From Clostridia bacterium (lineage in GTDB: Bacteria > Bacillota_A > Clostridia > Oscillospirales > CAG-272): DNA of 29,048 bases. The position numbers and the translations under genes are program-made. The stretch spans positions 1 through 29,048 of the forward strand of contig JAFTLD010000027.1 of assembly GCA_017452945.1 (NCBI GenBank), in the 5' to 3' direction. Shown in pieces: positions 8,370 to 17,400 of the stretch (positions are counted from its first letter, which is position 1; each line of letters begins with the position of its first letter). Under the pieces are notes generated by a model. The model saw only the letters and a list, made by a program, of their open reading frames with translations, ran no database searches and was not told where the DNA came from.

Positions 8370-8825
8370 ATGTCTGAGAACAACAAAATCCAAGAGATCA
8401 TCAAGGAATCCCTTGAAAACATCCGCTCTATCATTGATGCCAATACCGTGATCGGTACGCCCATGGAAACCTCCAACGGTGTAACCATCATCCCCGTATC
8501 CAAGATCACCATGGGCTTTGCCTCGGGTGGCGTGGATTTTGACGGCAAGAAGGAAAGCAGCACCGCAAAGAACTTTGGCGGTGGCGGCGGCACAGGTCTT
8601 TCGGTACAGCCCGTGGGCTTTTTGGTCATCTCTCACGAAGGCCGTGTAGAAATGGTCAATGTCGGCCAAAAGGCACCCAAGGACACCATCGAGCAGGTGG
8701 CAGATCTTTTGGAGCGCACCCCCGATATCGTATACCGCCTCAAGGCCATTTTCGACAAGTTCGGTGAGATGAAGCAGGACGGTGAGCCTCTGCCCGAAAT
8801 CTCGCCAGAAACGCAGGACGAATAA
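8370..8825 (+). CDS. ytfJ: Spore protein YtfJ/GerW family
   Basis: A 151-residue protein with the GerW/YtfJ pattern: an N-terminal helix, then TVIGTPMETSNGVTIIPVSKI, GFASGG, a glycine run FGGGGGTGLSVQPVGFLVI and a C-terminal helical tail. In Bacillus the family is expressed in the forespore and is linked to germination in the superdormant or GerW setting; homologues also occur in non-spore-formers. The ATG at 8370 is chosen over the one at 8352 because GAAAGGA (8354-8360) sits 9 bases upstream of it. It follows the YtfI-like gene by 28 bases. Confidence 0.9.
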   Translation: MSENNKIQEIIKESLENIRSIIDANTVIGTPMETSNGVTIIPVSKITMGFASGGVDFDGKKESSTAKNFGGGGGTGLSVQPVGFLVISHEGRVEMVNVGQKAPKDTIEQVADLLERTPDIVYRLKAIFDKFGEMKQDGEPLPEISPETQDE

Positions 8826-8831
8826 GACATA

Positions 8832-8883
8832 CTCCCCTTTCAAGACTCGTATACTGTAATAATACGAGCTGTGATATGGGGGA
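8832..8883 (+). promoter_or_regulatory. Hairpin in the ytfJ-dacF gap that may mask the dacF ribosome site
   Basis: CTCGTAT (8846-8852) pairs with ATACGAG (8862-8868). The flanking TCCCC (near 8832-8836) can pair with GGGGGA (about 8878-8883), which is the dacF ribosome site. This would place the ribosome site in a stem. No T-tract follows, so it is not a terminator. The regulatory effect is inference. Confidence 0.35.
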
Positions 8884-8886
8884 ATT

Positions 8887-10038
8887 ATGCAAAAACATCC
8901 GATTCTTCACACGTTATGCGTGTTGCTTTGTTGCGTTCTTTTTACAGGTGCACTGAGCATGTCGACCGCGGCTGTAACAGCGGACGTTGCGGCAGGGGCT
9001 TGCGTACTGATCGAGGCTGAGAGTGGCAGCGTGCTCTATGAGCAGCATGCGCATACCCGCATGCCCATGGCATCCACGACCAAGATCATGACCGCACTGG
9101 TCGTACTGGAAAATTGCGATCTGCAGACAACCGTTTGCGTTGACGAAAGAGCTGTAGGCGTGGAGGGCTCGTCGGTCTATCTCTACCCCGGTGAGCTGTT
9201 GACGGTGGAGCAGCTGCTATATGCACTGATGCTCTCCTCTGCCAACGATGCAGCCGCTGCGCTTGCCTACGAGGTAGCCGGCAGCATAGAAGGCTTTGCC
9301 GCGCTGATGAACCAAAAGGCAGCTGAGCTTAACTTGCAGAACACACACTTTGCAAATCCGCACGGTCTTGATGCCGATGGACACTATACCACTGCTTACG
9401 ACCTTGCCTGCATTGCGGCTTACGCTTTGAAGAACGAGGATTTTTTACGCATCGTATCCACACAAAAAAAGGTGATCCCCTTGCGCGAGCAACAGGGGGC
9501 TCGCGTGCTGCGCAATCACAACAAGCTGCTGGCCTCCTTGGACGGCTGCATCGGTGTTAAAACGGGCTTTACCAAGAAAAGCGGCCGATGCTTGGTCAGT
9601 GCAGCAGAGCGGGACGGTGTGCGCCTTGTTTGCGTCACACTGGATTGTCCTGATGATTGGCGCACACATACAGAGCTGTTGGACAGCGGCTTTGCCGCTT
9701 ATGAGCGCGTTCTGCTGTCCCCTGCCAACGCCTACGTTGCATCCCTGCCCATTGTTGGCGGCACGGAGAATGAGGTATACTTACAAACTTATACCGAGGT
9801 AACGGTCACTTTGCCGCGAGAACGCAGCGAGATCGGCTTTTACATAGAGTCGCGGCACTTCTTGTACGCCCCCATAGCAGCAGGCGAATACGTAGGTGAT
9901 GCTGTTTGGACGTTAGACGGATGCGAAATTGCCCGCACCCCTTTATACACCATATACAAGGTGCAAAAGCATACGGTCAAAAACTCCCCTTGGGATTGGC
10001 TGCGCGCTTTACTTCAAAAATTAAAGGAACTGATATGA
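8887..10038 (+). CDS. dacF: D-alanyl-D-alanine carboxypeptidase, S11 family (DacF-like)
   Basis: This low-molecular-weight penicillin-binding protein trims the terminal D-Ala from peptidoglycan stem peptides. The 383 residues include a signal peptide (about 1-28). The three active-site motifs are all present in order: SxxK as STTK (S63, K66), SxN as SAN (S118-N120) and KTG at 225-227. A C-terminal beta-domain (about 280-360) and a terminal amphipathic segment, which would tether the enzyme to the membrane, complete the usual architecture. The neighbours ytfJ and an RluB-type gene fit the dac loci of Firmicutes. The name dacF rather than dacB is from general similarity and is not certain. It overlaps the next gene by 4 bases. 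Confidence 0.92.
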   Translation: MQKHPILHTLCVLLCCVLFTGALSMSTAAVTADVAAGACVLIEAESGSVLYEQHAHTRMPMASTTKIMTALVVLENCDLQTTVCVDERAVGVEGSSVYLYPGELLTVEQLLYALMLSSANDAAAALAYEVAGSIEGFAALMNQKAAELNLQNTHFANPHGLDADGHYTTAYDLACIAAYALKNEDFLRIVSTQKKVIPLREQQGARVLRNHNKLLASLDGCIGVKTGFTKKSGRCLVSAAERDGVRLVCVTLDCPDDWRTHTELLDSGFAAYERVLLSPANAYVASLPIVGGTENEVYLQTYTEVTVTLPRERSEIGFYIESRHFLYAPIAAGEYVGDAVWTLDGCEIARTPLYTIYKVQKHTVKNSPWDWLRALLQKLKELI

Positions 10039-10769
10039 CAGAACAGGTAAGACTTGCAAAATACTTTACCGATTGCGGTGTGCTTTCGCGTCGCGCCGCA
10101 GAGGAAGAGATCAAAAAAGGACGCGTCAAGGTCAACGGCACGGCTGCAGAGCTTGGACAGAAGATCACCCCCGGTGTGGACGTTGTGGAATACAACGGCA
10201 AACGCATCATGCCCCCAAAACAGACGGGCAAGGTGTACGTTATGCTGCATAAGCCGCGCGGCTTTGTGACCACCATGTCGGATGAAAAAGGACGCCCGAC
10301 AGTCGCTCAGCTGACCCGCAGCGTGGGCACGCGCGTCTATCCCGTGGGCAGGCTGGACATGGATTCCTCGGGCCTTTTGCTCATGACCAACGACGGAGAG
10401 CTTGCCAACCGTCTGACGCACCCGCGTCACGATATTCCCAAAATCTATCACGTGCTGGTGGCGGGACACCCCACCACGGCACAAATGACGGGACTTGGCT
10501 CCCCTGCCGACCTGGATGGATATATCACACAACCCATCCATGTACGTAAGTTGGCCGAGGGTGAGAGCGAAACGCTTTTGGAAATGACGCTTTACGAAGG
10601 GCGCAACAGACAGATCCGCCGCATTTGCGAGATGCAGAATTTACGCGTCAAGCAGCTTGTGCGCGTCGCCATCGGTGAAGTAGAGCTGGGTACGCTGCCC
10701 GAAGGAAAATATATGCATTTGAGCAAGGATCAGATTGCATATCTGAAAGGAGAGAGAGATCATGTTTGA
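10035..10769 (+). CDS. rluB: Pseudouridine synthase, RsuA/RluB family
   Basis: It isomerises a uridine in rRNA; the Firmicute RluB-type enzyme usually acts on 23S rRNA. The 244-residue protein has an N-terminal S4 RNA-binding domain (about 4-60: RLAKYFTDCGVLSRRAAEEE and the following GRVKVNG) and then the catalytic domain with GRLDMDSSGLLL, whose D108 is the nucleophilic aspartate. YEGRNRQIRRICE is the family's C-terminal signature. The ATG at 10035 is taken because the S4 domain starts there and it overlaps the dacF stop (ATGA). The longer upstream frame from 9906 would lie inside dacF. Target position cannot be decided from sequence alone. Confidence 0.93.
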   Translation: MTEQVRLAKYFTDCGVLSRRAAEEEIKKGRVKVNGTAAELGQKITPGVDVVEYNGKRIMPPKQTGKVYVMLHKPRGFVTTMSDEKGRPTVAQLTRSVGTRVYPVGRLDMDSSGLLLMTNDGELANRLTHPRHDIPKIYHVLVAGHPTTAQMTGLGSPADLDGYITQPIHVRKLAEGESETLLEMTLYEGRNRQIRRICEMQNLRVKQLVRVAIGEVELGTLPEGKYMHLSKDQIAYLKGERDHV

Positions 10770-11154
10770 GGTTATCCCGATTCAGGACAAGCCCACGCAG
10801 GAAAAGTTCTGCCGCTTATGCAACACCGAATACTTAGCCGAAGATTTTTGCTACAGCGTCTGGGACGAGGGCAAGTTTTCCGGCGTTTGCCAATTCAACA
10901 TCTATGCCGATCACGGTGAGCTGCACACACTGATCTCGCTGCCCGAGGCAGATGCATTCCAAGCCATGTTCACCGCAGGCAGAGCTGCACTGAATTTTAT
11001 CGACCTTTGCGACGTCCACCTGGCGCATTTTACGGGCGAGGTTCAGGACGAGGTGCTGATCAAGGCCATCGGCTTCAAAAGGAACGCACAAAACGTTTGG
11101 GAAATGGATCTGACCGGCTTTTTCACCGCCCCTTGTAAGTGTAAGAGCGAATAA
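10762..11154 (+). CDS. Small protein, possible degenerate GNAT-fold
   Basis: A 130-residue protein that I do not firmly recognise. Its order of elements (an N-terminal FEVIPIQD strand, a helix, a G-V-C-Q-F strand, a long helix around residues 65-85, a strand, then IKAIGFKRN near the end) recalls the GNAT acetyltransferase fold. The acetyl-CoA pyrophosphate loop Q/RxxGxG/A is not evident, so activity is doubtful. Five cysteines are present, one pair (CKC) close to the C-terminus. It overlaps the pseudouridine synthase by 8 bases and has AAAGGAGAG upstream, so it is clearly translated in the same operon. It is the last gene of the plus-strand block; no obvious terminator follows. Confidence 0.7.
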   Translation: MFEVIPIQDKPTQEKFCRLCNTEYLAEDFCYSVWDEGKFSGVCQFNIYADHGELHTLISLPEADAFQAMFTAGRAALNFIDLCDVHLAHFTGEVQDEVLIKAIGFKRNAQNVWEMDLTGFFTAPCKCKSE

Positions 11155-11178
11155 TTTCAACAAAATTCATCCATACGA

Positions 11179-11207
11179 TTGACAAAACAAGGAAAATCAT
11201 ATAAAAT
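11179..11207 (+). promoter_or_regulatory. Sigma-A promoter of surface protein gene
   Basis: TTGACA (11179-11184), 17 bp, then TAAAAT (11202-11207). The gene's AAGGAG ribosome site lies about 25 bases downstream. Confidence 0.7.
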
Positions 11208-11244
11208 GTTTATATCAAATCAATAACAAATAAGGAGAATTATC

Positions 11245-12096
11245 ATGAAAAAATTACTTGCCATGATCCTTTGTGCACTGATGCTCACCTCTTGCTTTGC
11301 GCTTTATGCATTCGCTTCTGAGGAGACGACTGCTGAGGAGACGACCACCGAAGGTTCCGAAGAAACTGTTGAACACACCGCTGACAGAATCGTCTTCAAC
11401 TCCGAGCTTGCCGGCAAGCCCAACTGCGTGACCGGTATGACCGGTCTGAATAAGGGCAGCGGCCTTTCCAAGGATGGCTCTTATGACGGTATGAAGATCG
11501 ATATCAAGTATCCCGAAGATCCCAACTTCACGGTCAACTATCAGACCTATTGCAAAAAATACGATCTGGAAAGACTGAACGGCGAAGACGTTGGTGTTAT
11601 TGTTCTCAAGCTCTATGTTCCCGAGGATTCCTACTATGATGACATCGAGATCTTTTACTGCGCAGGCGACGTGATTGCTCCCACACAGGATGCTGCCATC
11701 ACCAGTGACTATTGCGATGAAAGCAGAGGCTTTGTTTACTTTATCTACAACATAGAGGGTGCATGGTCCGGTGCGATCAACCAGTTCCGTATCGACCCCG
11801 TTGGCCTGGACGAAGGCTGCGTCATGTATTTGCTTGAGCTGGCTATGTTCAAGACCGAGGAAGATGCAGTTGCTTGGTGCGATTTTGAGGAAGAAACCGA
11901 GCCTGAAACTACCGAGGAAGAAACCACTGAAGAAGATACCACCGAGGAAGAGACCACCAAGGCTCCTGCTGCTACCACCGCTCCCGCTAAGGACGATGAG
12001 AAGAAGGACGAAGGCTGCGGCAGCGTGATCGGCGCAGGCATCGTTGCATTCGCTCTGATCTCCCTGGGTGCTGTTTGCATCAAGAAGAAGGACTAA
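11245..12096 (+). CDS. Exported Thr/Glu-rich surface protein with C-terminal anchor
   Basis: A 283-residue exported protein of unknown function. It has a signal peptide with a likely signal-peptidase I site after AFA (residue 24), followed by a short Thr/Glu-rich stretch. The domain of about 150 residues (50-210) has alternating hydrophobic strands and ends in FRIDPVGLDEGCVMYLLELAMF, which resembles carbohydrate-binding beta-sandwich modules, though without a named family. A second Thr/Glu linker (TTEEDTTEEETT) leads to a single membrane helix (GSVIGAGIVAFALISLGAVCI) and a short basic tail KKKD. This suggests display on the outer face of the cytoplasmic membrane. It has its own promoter and a hairpin behind it. 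The same linker type occurs in two other proteins of this window. Confidence 0.8.
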   Translation: MKKLLAMILCALMLTSCFALYAFASEETTAEETTTEGSEETVEHTADRIVFNSELAGKPNCVTGMTGLNKGSGLSKDGSYDGMKIDIKYPEDPNFTVNYQTYCKKYDLERLNGEDVGVIVLKLYVPEDSYYDDIEIFYCAGDVIAPTQDAAITSDYCDESRGFVYFIYNIEGAWSGAINQFRIDPVGLDEGCVMYLLELAMFKTEEDAVAWCDFEEETEPETTEEETTEEDTTEEETTKAPAATTAPAKDDEKKDEGCGSVIGAGIVAFALISLGAVCIKKKD

Positions 12097-12123
12097 TTCA
12101 TTATTAACCACATAATACGTTTT

Positions 12124-12168
12124 ACGGGGCTGCGTCAGTAATTGACACAGCCCCGTGCTTTATTATTT
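12124..12168. terminator. Terminator between convergent genes
   Basis: ACGGGGCTGCGTCA (12124-12137) pairs with TGACACAGCCCCGT (12143-12156), with one mismatch, around a 5-nt loop. The following T-rich tail favours the plus direction. On the minus side the stem also lies just beyond the stop of the acyl-CoA ligase and may serve both. Confidence 0.75.
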
Positions 12169-13875
12169 GATCAAATGTCTCTTGATCTTCTTGGAAGTCG
12201 TCTTTTCAAACTCCGTCTTGCGCAGCTCGATACGCTGAATCTGCTTGAAGCTGGGCAAGTTGCGGTTGATTGCACGAATAGAAGCAAGAATGGTAGCCTT
12301 GACGTTCTCATCCGAGTTATCCTTTTCAAATTTGTCATAATTGGGATAGATCACGGCAACCAAAGCGGTAGGCGTGTTTTCATCCAGCTTTCTGCCGACA
12401 ACCACGCACTCTGCGATGGTATCCAGAGCACCGAGATATTCCTCGATCTCCTCCGGGAATACGTTCTTACCGTTATCCAGTACAATGACCGACTTGCATC
12501 TGCCCGTAATATAATAGTAACCGTTTTCATCGCAATAGCCAACGTCACCGGTGCGGAACCAGCCGTCATCGGTAAACACTGCAGCGTTTGCCTCAGGGTT
12601 CTGATAATATCCCAGCATCACGTTTGCACCCTTGACCTGAATTTCGCCCTCGCGATATCCCTTATCGTTCTTACCGTAGCCATTGGTATCCAAACGCAGA
12701 TTGCAGCAGCTCACAGGCTTGCCGATCGAGCCGGGATGAGGGGCAAAATAGGGATTGAGCGTGGTCAGAGGTGAGCATTCCGTAATACCGCAACCCTCGT
12801 AAACCGTAATACCAAAGCTGTCAAAGGTCTTGATCAGCGCGGGATTGAGCTTTGCACCGCCGCAAATGATCACGCGCAGATCGCCGCCAAATGCCGCATG
12901 CACGTCAGCAAACAGCTTGCGGCGCATATCAACACCGGTCTTACGCATAGCATCCGATGCCTTCATGGCATTGCGCAGCGTTTTTGCCTTGCCCTTCTTC
13001 TCTGCCTCGGCCCAGACCTTCTTTTCCATGGTGTCCAAAAACAGAGGCACCAGCGTCATCAGAGTGGGCTTGAAGCGATTCATATTCTTGACCACGTGAC
13101 GCAGCTTATCGTTGATACAGATGGTAATACCCAGCAGCATTTCTGCTTGCAGGCACATCAACTCGTAAGTGTGATGCACGGGCAGAACGCTCAGCGATAC
13201 GTCGTCGGGCTTCAGATTGATATATTGCATAGCTGCATTGACAGTTGCGTAAATATTCTGCTGACTGAGCATAACGCATTTGGAGCTGCCTGTTGTGCCG
13301 GATGTGAACAACATTTCCGCCAGCTTGGAGCGGTCTGCAATTCTTGGCAGATTCCATCCTGTACGCACGCTTGCCGCACCCATACGCAGCACTTTTTCAT
13401 AGCTTGTTACCTTAGCGTTATCCCCGCGCTCGGACAGCATGGGAATATAATGCTTAAGTGTGGGATGGGTCTCCATTGCTTTGTCAAACTTGCCGTTGAA
13501 GGTGTCACCGTAAATCACAGCCTCTGCATCCACAGATGCGATAAATTGCTCGATCTGATCCTGCGCCACTTCCTTATCCATGGGAATGATCACGCTGTCC
13601 AAAGCCAATACTGCCAGATATGCAGTCAGCCACATGGGACTGGTTTCTCCGATCAAAGCAATTCTTTTGCCGCCAAGTCCCAGCGCATCAAGACCTGCAG
13701 CCAAATCCAGAATATTGTCGCAAAACGTTTTATAGGTCATATCCTTGACCTTACCGTCTTCAATATAGCGCAGCGCGGTCTTGTCACCGTGTGCACGCAT
13801 AGCGGCATACAAATCCGAAGCATCCCAGATCTGAGGGCAATATGTGCTTGAGGCGGGTGTTGTATTCTTTTTCAT
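12163..13875 (-). CDS. AMP-forming acyl-CoA synthetase (long-chain fatty acid ligase-like)
   Basis: This adenylate-forming enzyme activates a carboxylic acid, probably a long-chain fatty acid, with ATP and joins it to CoA. The 570-residue protein carries the P-loop FTSGTTGSSKCVM (usually followed by Gly, here K-C), the YEGCGITECSP substrate motif, GWFRTGDVGYCDENGYYYITGR with the conserved Asp and hinge Arg, and a Lys-rich C-terminus (TTSKKIKRHL) in the place of the catalytic lysine. The ATG at 13875 is preferred because AGAGG lies about 8 bases upstream; the longer frame begins with an unsupported TTG at 13905. The gene stands alone on the minus strand with a fully consensus promoter, suggesting strong expression. 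Its exact substrate cannot be read from sequence. Confidence 0.9.
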   Translation of the reverse strand: MKKNTTPASSTYCPQIWDASDLYAAMRAHGDKTALRYIEDGKVKDMTYKTFCDNILDLAAGLDALGLGGKRIALIGETSPMWLTAYLAVLALDSVIIPMDKEVAQDQIEQFIASVDAEAVIYGDTFNGKFDKAMETHPTLKHYIPMLSERGDNAKVTSYEKVLRMGAASVRTGWNLPRIADRSKLAEMLFTSGTTGSSKCVMLSQQNIYATVNAAMQYINLKPDDVSLSVLPVHHTYELMCLQAEMLLGITICINDKLRHVVKNMNRFKPTLMTLVPLFLDTMEKKVWAEAEKKGKAKTLRNAMKASDAMRKTGVDMRRKLFADVHAAFGGDLRVIICGGAKLNPALIKTFDSFGITVYEGCGITECSPLTTLNPYFAPHPGSIGKPVSCCNLRLDTNGYGKNDKGYREGEIQVKGANVMLGYYQNPEANAAVFTDDGWFRTGDVGYCDENGYYYITGRCKSVIVLDNGKNVFPEEIEEYLGALDTIAECVVVGRKLDENTPTALVAVIYPNYDKFEKDNSDENVKATILASIRAINRNLPSFKQIQRIELRKTEFEKTTSKKIKRHLIK

Positions 13876-13931
13876 TTTATTATACCTCTTTTCAAAATTA
13901 TGCAAAGTGTTCTGCTCGATTTAACACATAC

Positions 13932-13960
13932 ATTATACGGATGCAAGGAAATTTTGTCAA
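13932..13960 (-). promoter_or_regulatory. Perfect-consensus sigma-A promoter of the acyl-CoA ligase
   Basis: Read on the minus strand: TTGACA (13955-13960), 17-bp spacer, TATAAT (13932-13937). Both hexamers are exact. The gene starts 57 bases downstream. Confidence 0.85.
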
Positions 13961-14124
13961 GAAGAAACCATGTTTGTTCACAATTCCATGCATGTAATGT
14001 TACATTTGTCACACGAATTAAGCAAACGGGACAAATGCCGAAGCAGTTTCCCGGAATGATATCCTATCATATAATTATTAGGGGTTTATTTGTTCTATGT
14101 CAAATAATTATTAAATCGAAGCCT

Positions 14125-14324
14125 TAGCCGAACGGAAGTCGAACCGAATTGCTCGCCGGCGATGCATTTTTCGCATCTTTCGGCGCAGTTTTGACGCAGC
14201 AGATTTTTTCGAATCCAAAAGCTTTTCTCGCAGGGCATATAGGCAATATGTCCGGGGAGAAAAGATGCAGGAGTCGGAGAAATCTGCACGTCAAAACCAA
14301 CTTGATTCGACTCCCGTTCGGCTA
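14125..14324. repeat. Nested ~200-bp imperfect palindrome (MITE-like or structured RNA)
   Basis: The outer arms 14125-14150 and 14299-14324 match as inverted repeats at 22 of 26 positions, beginning TAGCCGAACGG. Inside, GTTTTGACG plus GCAGATTT (14188-14206) pairs with AAATCTGC plus CGTCAAAAC (14280-14297). CTTTTCTC (14222-14229) pairs with GAGAAAAG (about 14257-14264), and GGGCATAT pairs with ATATGTCC at the tip. A side hairpin CGCCG..GATGC/GCATC..CGGCG occupies 14154-14185 of the left half. Short frames on both strands cross it but show no domain. It lies in the divergent gap between the ligase and the beta-helix lipoprotein. The rest of that gap (13961-14124) is AT-rich with no supported gene. 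Confidence 0.65.
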
Positions 14325-14351
14325 TTCATATCGCTTTTTTGCTTGCATTGG

Positions 14352-14380
14352 TTGCATTTCCCGAATTAGTATGGTATAAT
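14352..14380 (+). promoter_or_regulatory. Extended -10 promoter of the beta-helix lipoprotein
   Basis: TTGCAT (14352-14357), 17 bp, TATAAT (14375-14380) with an extended TG just before the -10. It lies just downstream of the large palindrome and 30 bases before the gene. Confidence 0.65.
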
Positions 14381-14410
14381 AAATTATCTTCATACAACAG
14401 GAGGTACTGT

Positions 14411-17400
14411 ATGCGACTGTTAAAAATTGCAGCACTTTTACTTTGCAGCTCTCTGCTGCTCTCTTTCGTTGCCTGCAACCCTGGAGATTCACCGGATACA
14501 TCCCAAGATTCATCGGAACAAACGGCAACTTCCCCTGCTGAGCAAATAACCCAACCTACCGAACCCGATGCGCCTCCCGAACAACCCAAGGATGCGCTCC
14601 AGACACAAAAGGAGGCTTTGGAAAATATGAAGCAATCCATTGGTGCCGTGACCGATACCGTGCTGTACGTCAAGGATTTTGGCGCTGTAGGTGACGGTGT
14701 TACGAATGACGGTGATGCAATTCTGGCAGCTGTTAACGCTGCTATCGAACAGCGTGCAACACTCAAATTCGAGCAAGACAAAACGTATTACGTAAGCTCT
14801 GTTGCAGGAGGCCGATCCACGCCTTTTTCATTGAGCGGTGCACATGACGTCACCATTGACGGCTGCAATGCCACCATTCTGGTCTCCCCCGAAATGCAGT
14901 ATATCAACATGTCCGGCTGTGGCAACGTGAAATTCGTAAACCTGCATTTTGACTATGCTGTCTCGCCCTATCTGATCGGTACCGTCACCGCAGTTGACGG
15001 CAAAACCGTAACCTTTACTACGGATCAGGCGCCGAATGTGGCCAACTACGATTTTGCCCGCATCAACGGCTTTTCCATCATGTACAACGAGGGCATTCAG
15101 CAGCGTCCCCATATGTTTATGGGCAACATGGTACAAACTGCCGAAAAGGAAGTGCAGGTTACCTATACCGCCAACCACCATTACTCGGTCGGCAGTGTGG
15201 CATATCTGCCCAATCCCGGTGTTGGACACGCATACGGTGAAGTATTTTACATCGGCGGCTCGGATCAACCCTTGCTGTTTGAAAACGTAGGCGTACACGC
15301 AGCAGCCAGCTTTGTCTGGGCAATCAAAGGCAACAATGCAGATATTTTCTTTGAAAACGTAGATCTCGTGCCGGCAGAAAGCAATCAAAGACAGATCAAA
15401 ATGGTCGCCTGGCGTGACGGATACCATTGCAAGGACAACACTTACGGTCTGCACTGGAATAATTGCGAGGCAGACGTACTGTTCGACGACGTATTCAACA
15501 TTGCAGCTACGCTTGGCGTCGTAACAGCGGTTGACGGTAACACTTCATTTACCGTGAAAAACTATGAGGTCGCAGCAGCTGCATTCGTATGCAAGCCGGG
15601 CGACACCGTGGATATCTATAACCTTTCCGACGGTTCTTACAAGGGCAATGCCCGCATTCGCTCTGTTACCAACAATGCCGACAGCTCACGTACCATCACA
15701 TTGTATTATGGCCAGACAATTGATAACGTTACCGAGGGCTGCGTGGTAGCCAACCGCAACACAGGCGCTCCCGGCAGCACCATAACGAATTGCCATTTCC
15801 AAGGAACCTTCCGTTTCTTGCGCAGCTTGTACGTAGAAAACACGGTATTTGATATGCTGGTCACCTGGATGATGGTAGAGGGCTCCGTTGAAGGTCCCAT
15901 GCCCGGAAACGTAGACTTTGTGAACTGCACCTTCAATGGCGGAAACATTGAGATCGATGCCTACAATCGTAACACAGCCAAGAGATTGCGCGATATCGGC
16001 AAGCAGATCGTGGATATCGGCTTCTGGGGCTGTACGTTTAACGGCAAAAGCCGCATTACAACCAAGACCGGTGCGGAATACACCACGGCAGATACCTACA
16101 CCACCGAGGATCTGTTTACCGTCAAAAACGCAGCGGCTGTAAAAGATCCGCAAAACATCACGCCCACCGAGGGAGATCTTGCTTTGGGCGTAAGCTATGA
16201 CTGGACGCTGTTTACCATGCCCATGACAGGCAGCATCGCAAGCATTACACCGCTCTCTGCATTGCAGGATCAGTCCCTTGCAGATATTCTGAATGCTGAA
16301 AACGTGAGCGACAACGTGCTGCAGATCAATGCAACGCAAGGCGAAAAGCTTTACTTTGACGGTTTGAGTGCTTCTTCCCTTTCTTGCCTGTACAAGAAAA
16401 ATAACAGCTATATGATCAAGCTGACTTATTATACCGCTTCCCCCGTCAAGGCAAGTCTTGTGATCGGCGACAGGGTTCTGACGAACGATCTGTTTGCACA
16501 GACAGGTGCGCTGACCACCGTGACGCTGATGTATGAGGCTACAGGTTCCGGCAAAACAGCCTATATTGAGTGCGCTGACAACGGCACAGTATATCTTGGT
16601 GAGCTGACCGTGGCAGCATATGCAAATGCCAACCCTTCGATCAGCCAGCTTGAAACCGGTCATACGTTTATCTGGAATGACACGGTCAAGATCAATGGCG
16701 GCACGGCAATTCCCGTGCAGGAAATCCGGGACGAAGCAGCGAAGCAGGCCATCCTTGCCGCTCCCGATCAGTTCGGTGACACCGTACTGCATATAAATGG
16801 GGATATGGGCGACTTCACAGGTCTTTCCAAAAAGACGTATTACACCTCGGGCACCACCTATCACATCAGCATAGACGCCTACATAGCTTCCCCTGTTTCG
16901 TCAGGCACTACCATGTATTTGCTTGCAATGGATAGCACCCCCGGCAATCGCGTACTCAAGGAAGGAATTTTCACCGGTGAGGGTATGTATCACTTCGAGA
17001 TGGATTGGCAGGTTGGAGCCACGGGTGAATATCAGCTTAAATTCTTTATCAACTCCACCCCCGCCAAGTATGCGGACATTTACGTGGGCAATTTTTCAAT
17101 CACAAAAATGCCCGGTATGAACCCGAACAAAACCATCGTTCCCGATAGTATGGCCAAGCCCACCGTTGACCAGCTCAAAGCAGGCTTTACTTACGATTTT
17201 GCAAGCGGAGTCTTCTTTGAAACCACCAAGAATACCTACGTAGATTCCTCTTGCCTGAACGCTTACACCCAAGAAACGCTGGCAAATGCAGGCTTTGGGG
17301 AATATGCTTACTACTTTAACGAAAACTTCGACGGCATTGCCCTGGCAGATCCCCTGCTGGGCGGACAGAAATACACCATTTCCTTTAAGGTGTACGACTG

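Noticed and set aside
14125..14324. tRNA gene (GTCGAACC on one strand looks like a T-arm)
   Set aside because: No acceptor stem, anticodon arm or spacing of a tRNA can be built; the bases belong to the outer arm of the palindrome.
14095..14379. Two short opposing frames in the divergent gap (64 and 76 codons)
   Set aside because: They read the two halves of the nested palindrome and resemble each other only because of the inverted repeat. No ribosome sites.
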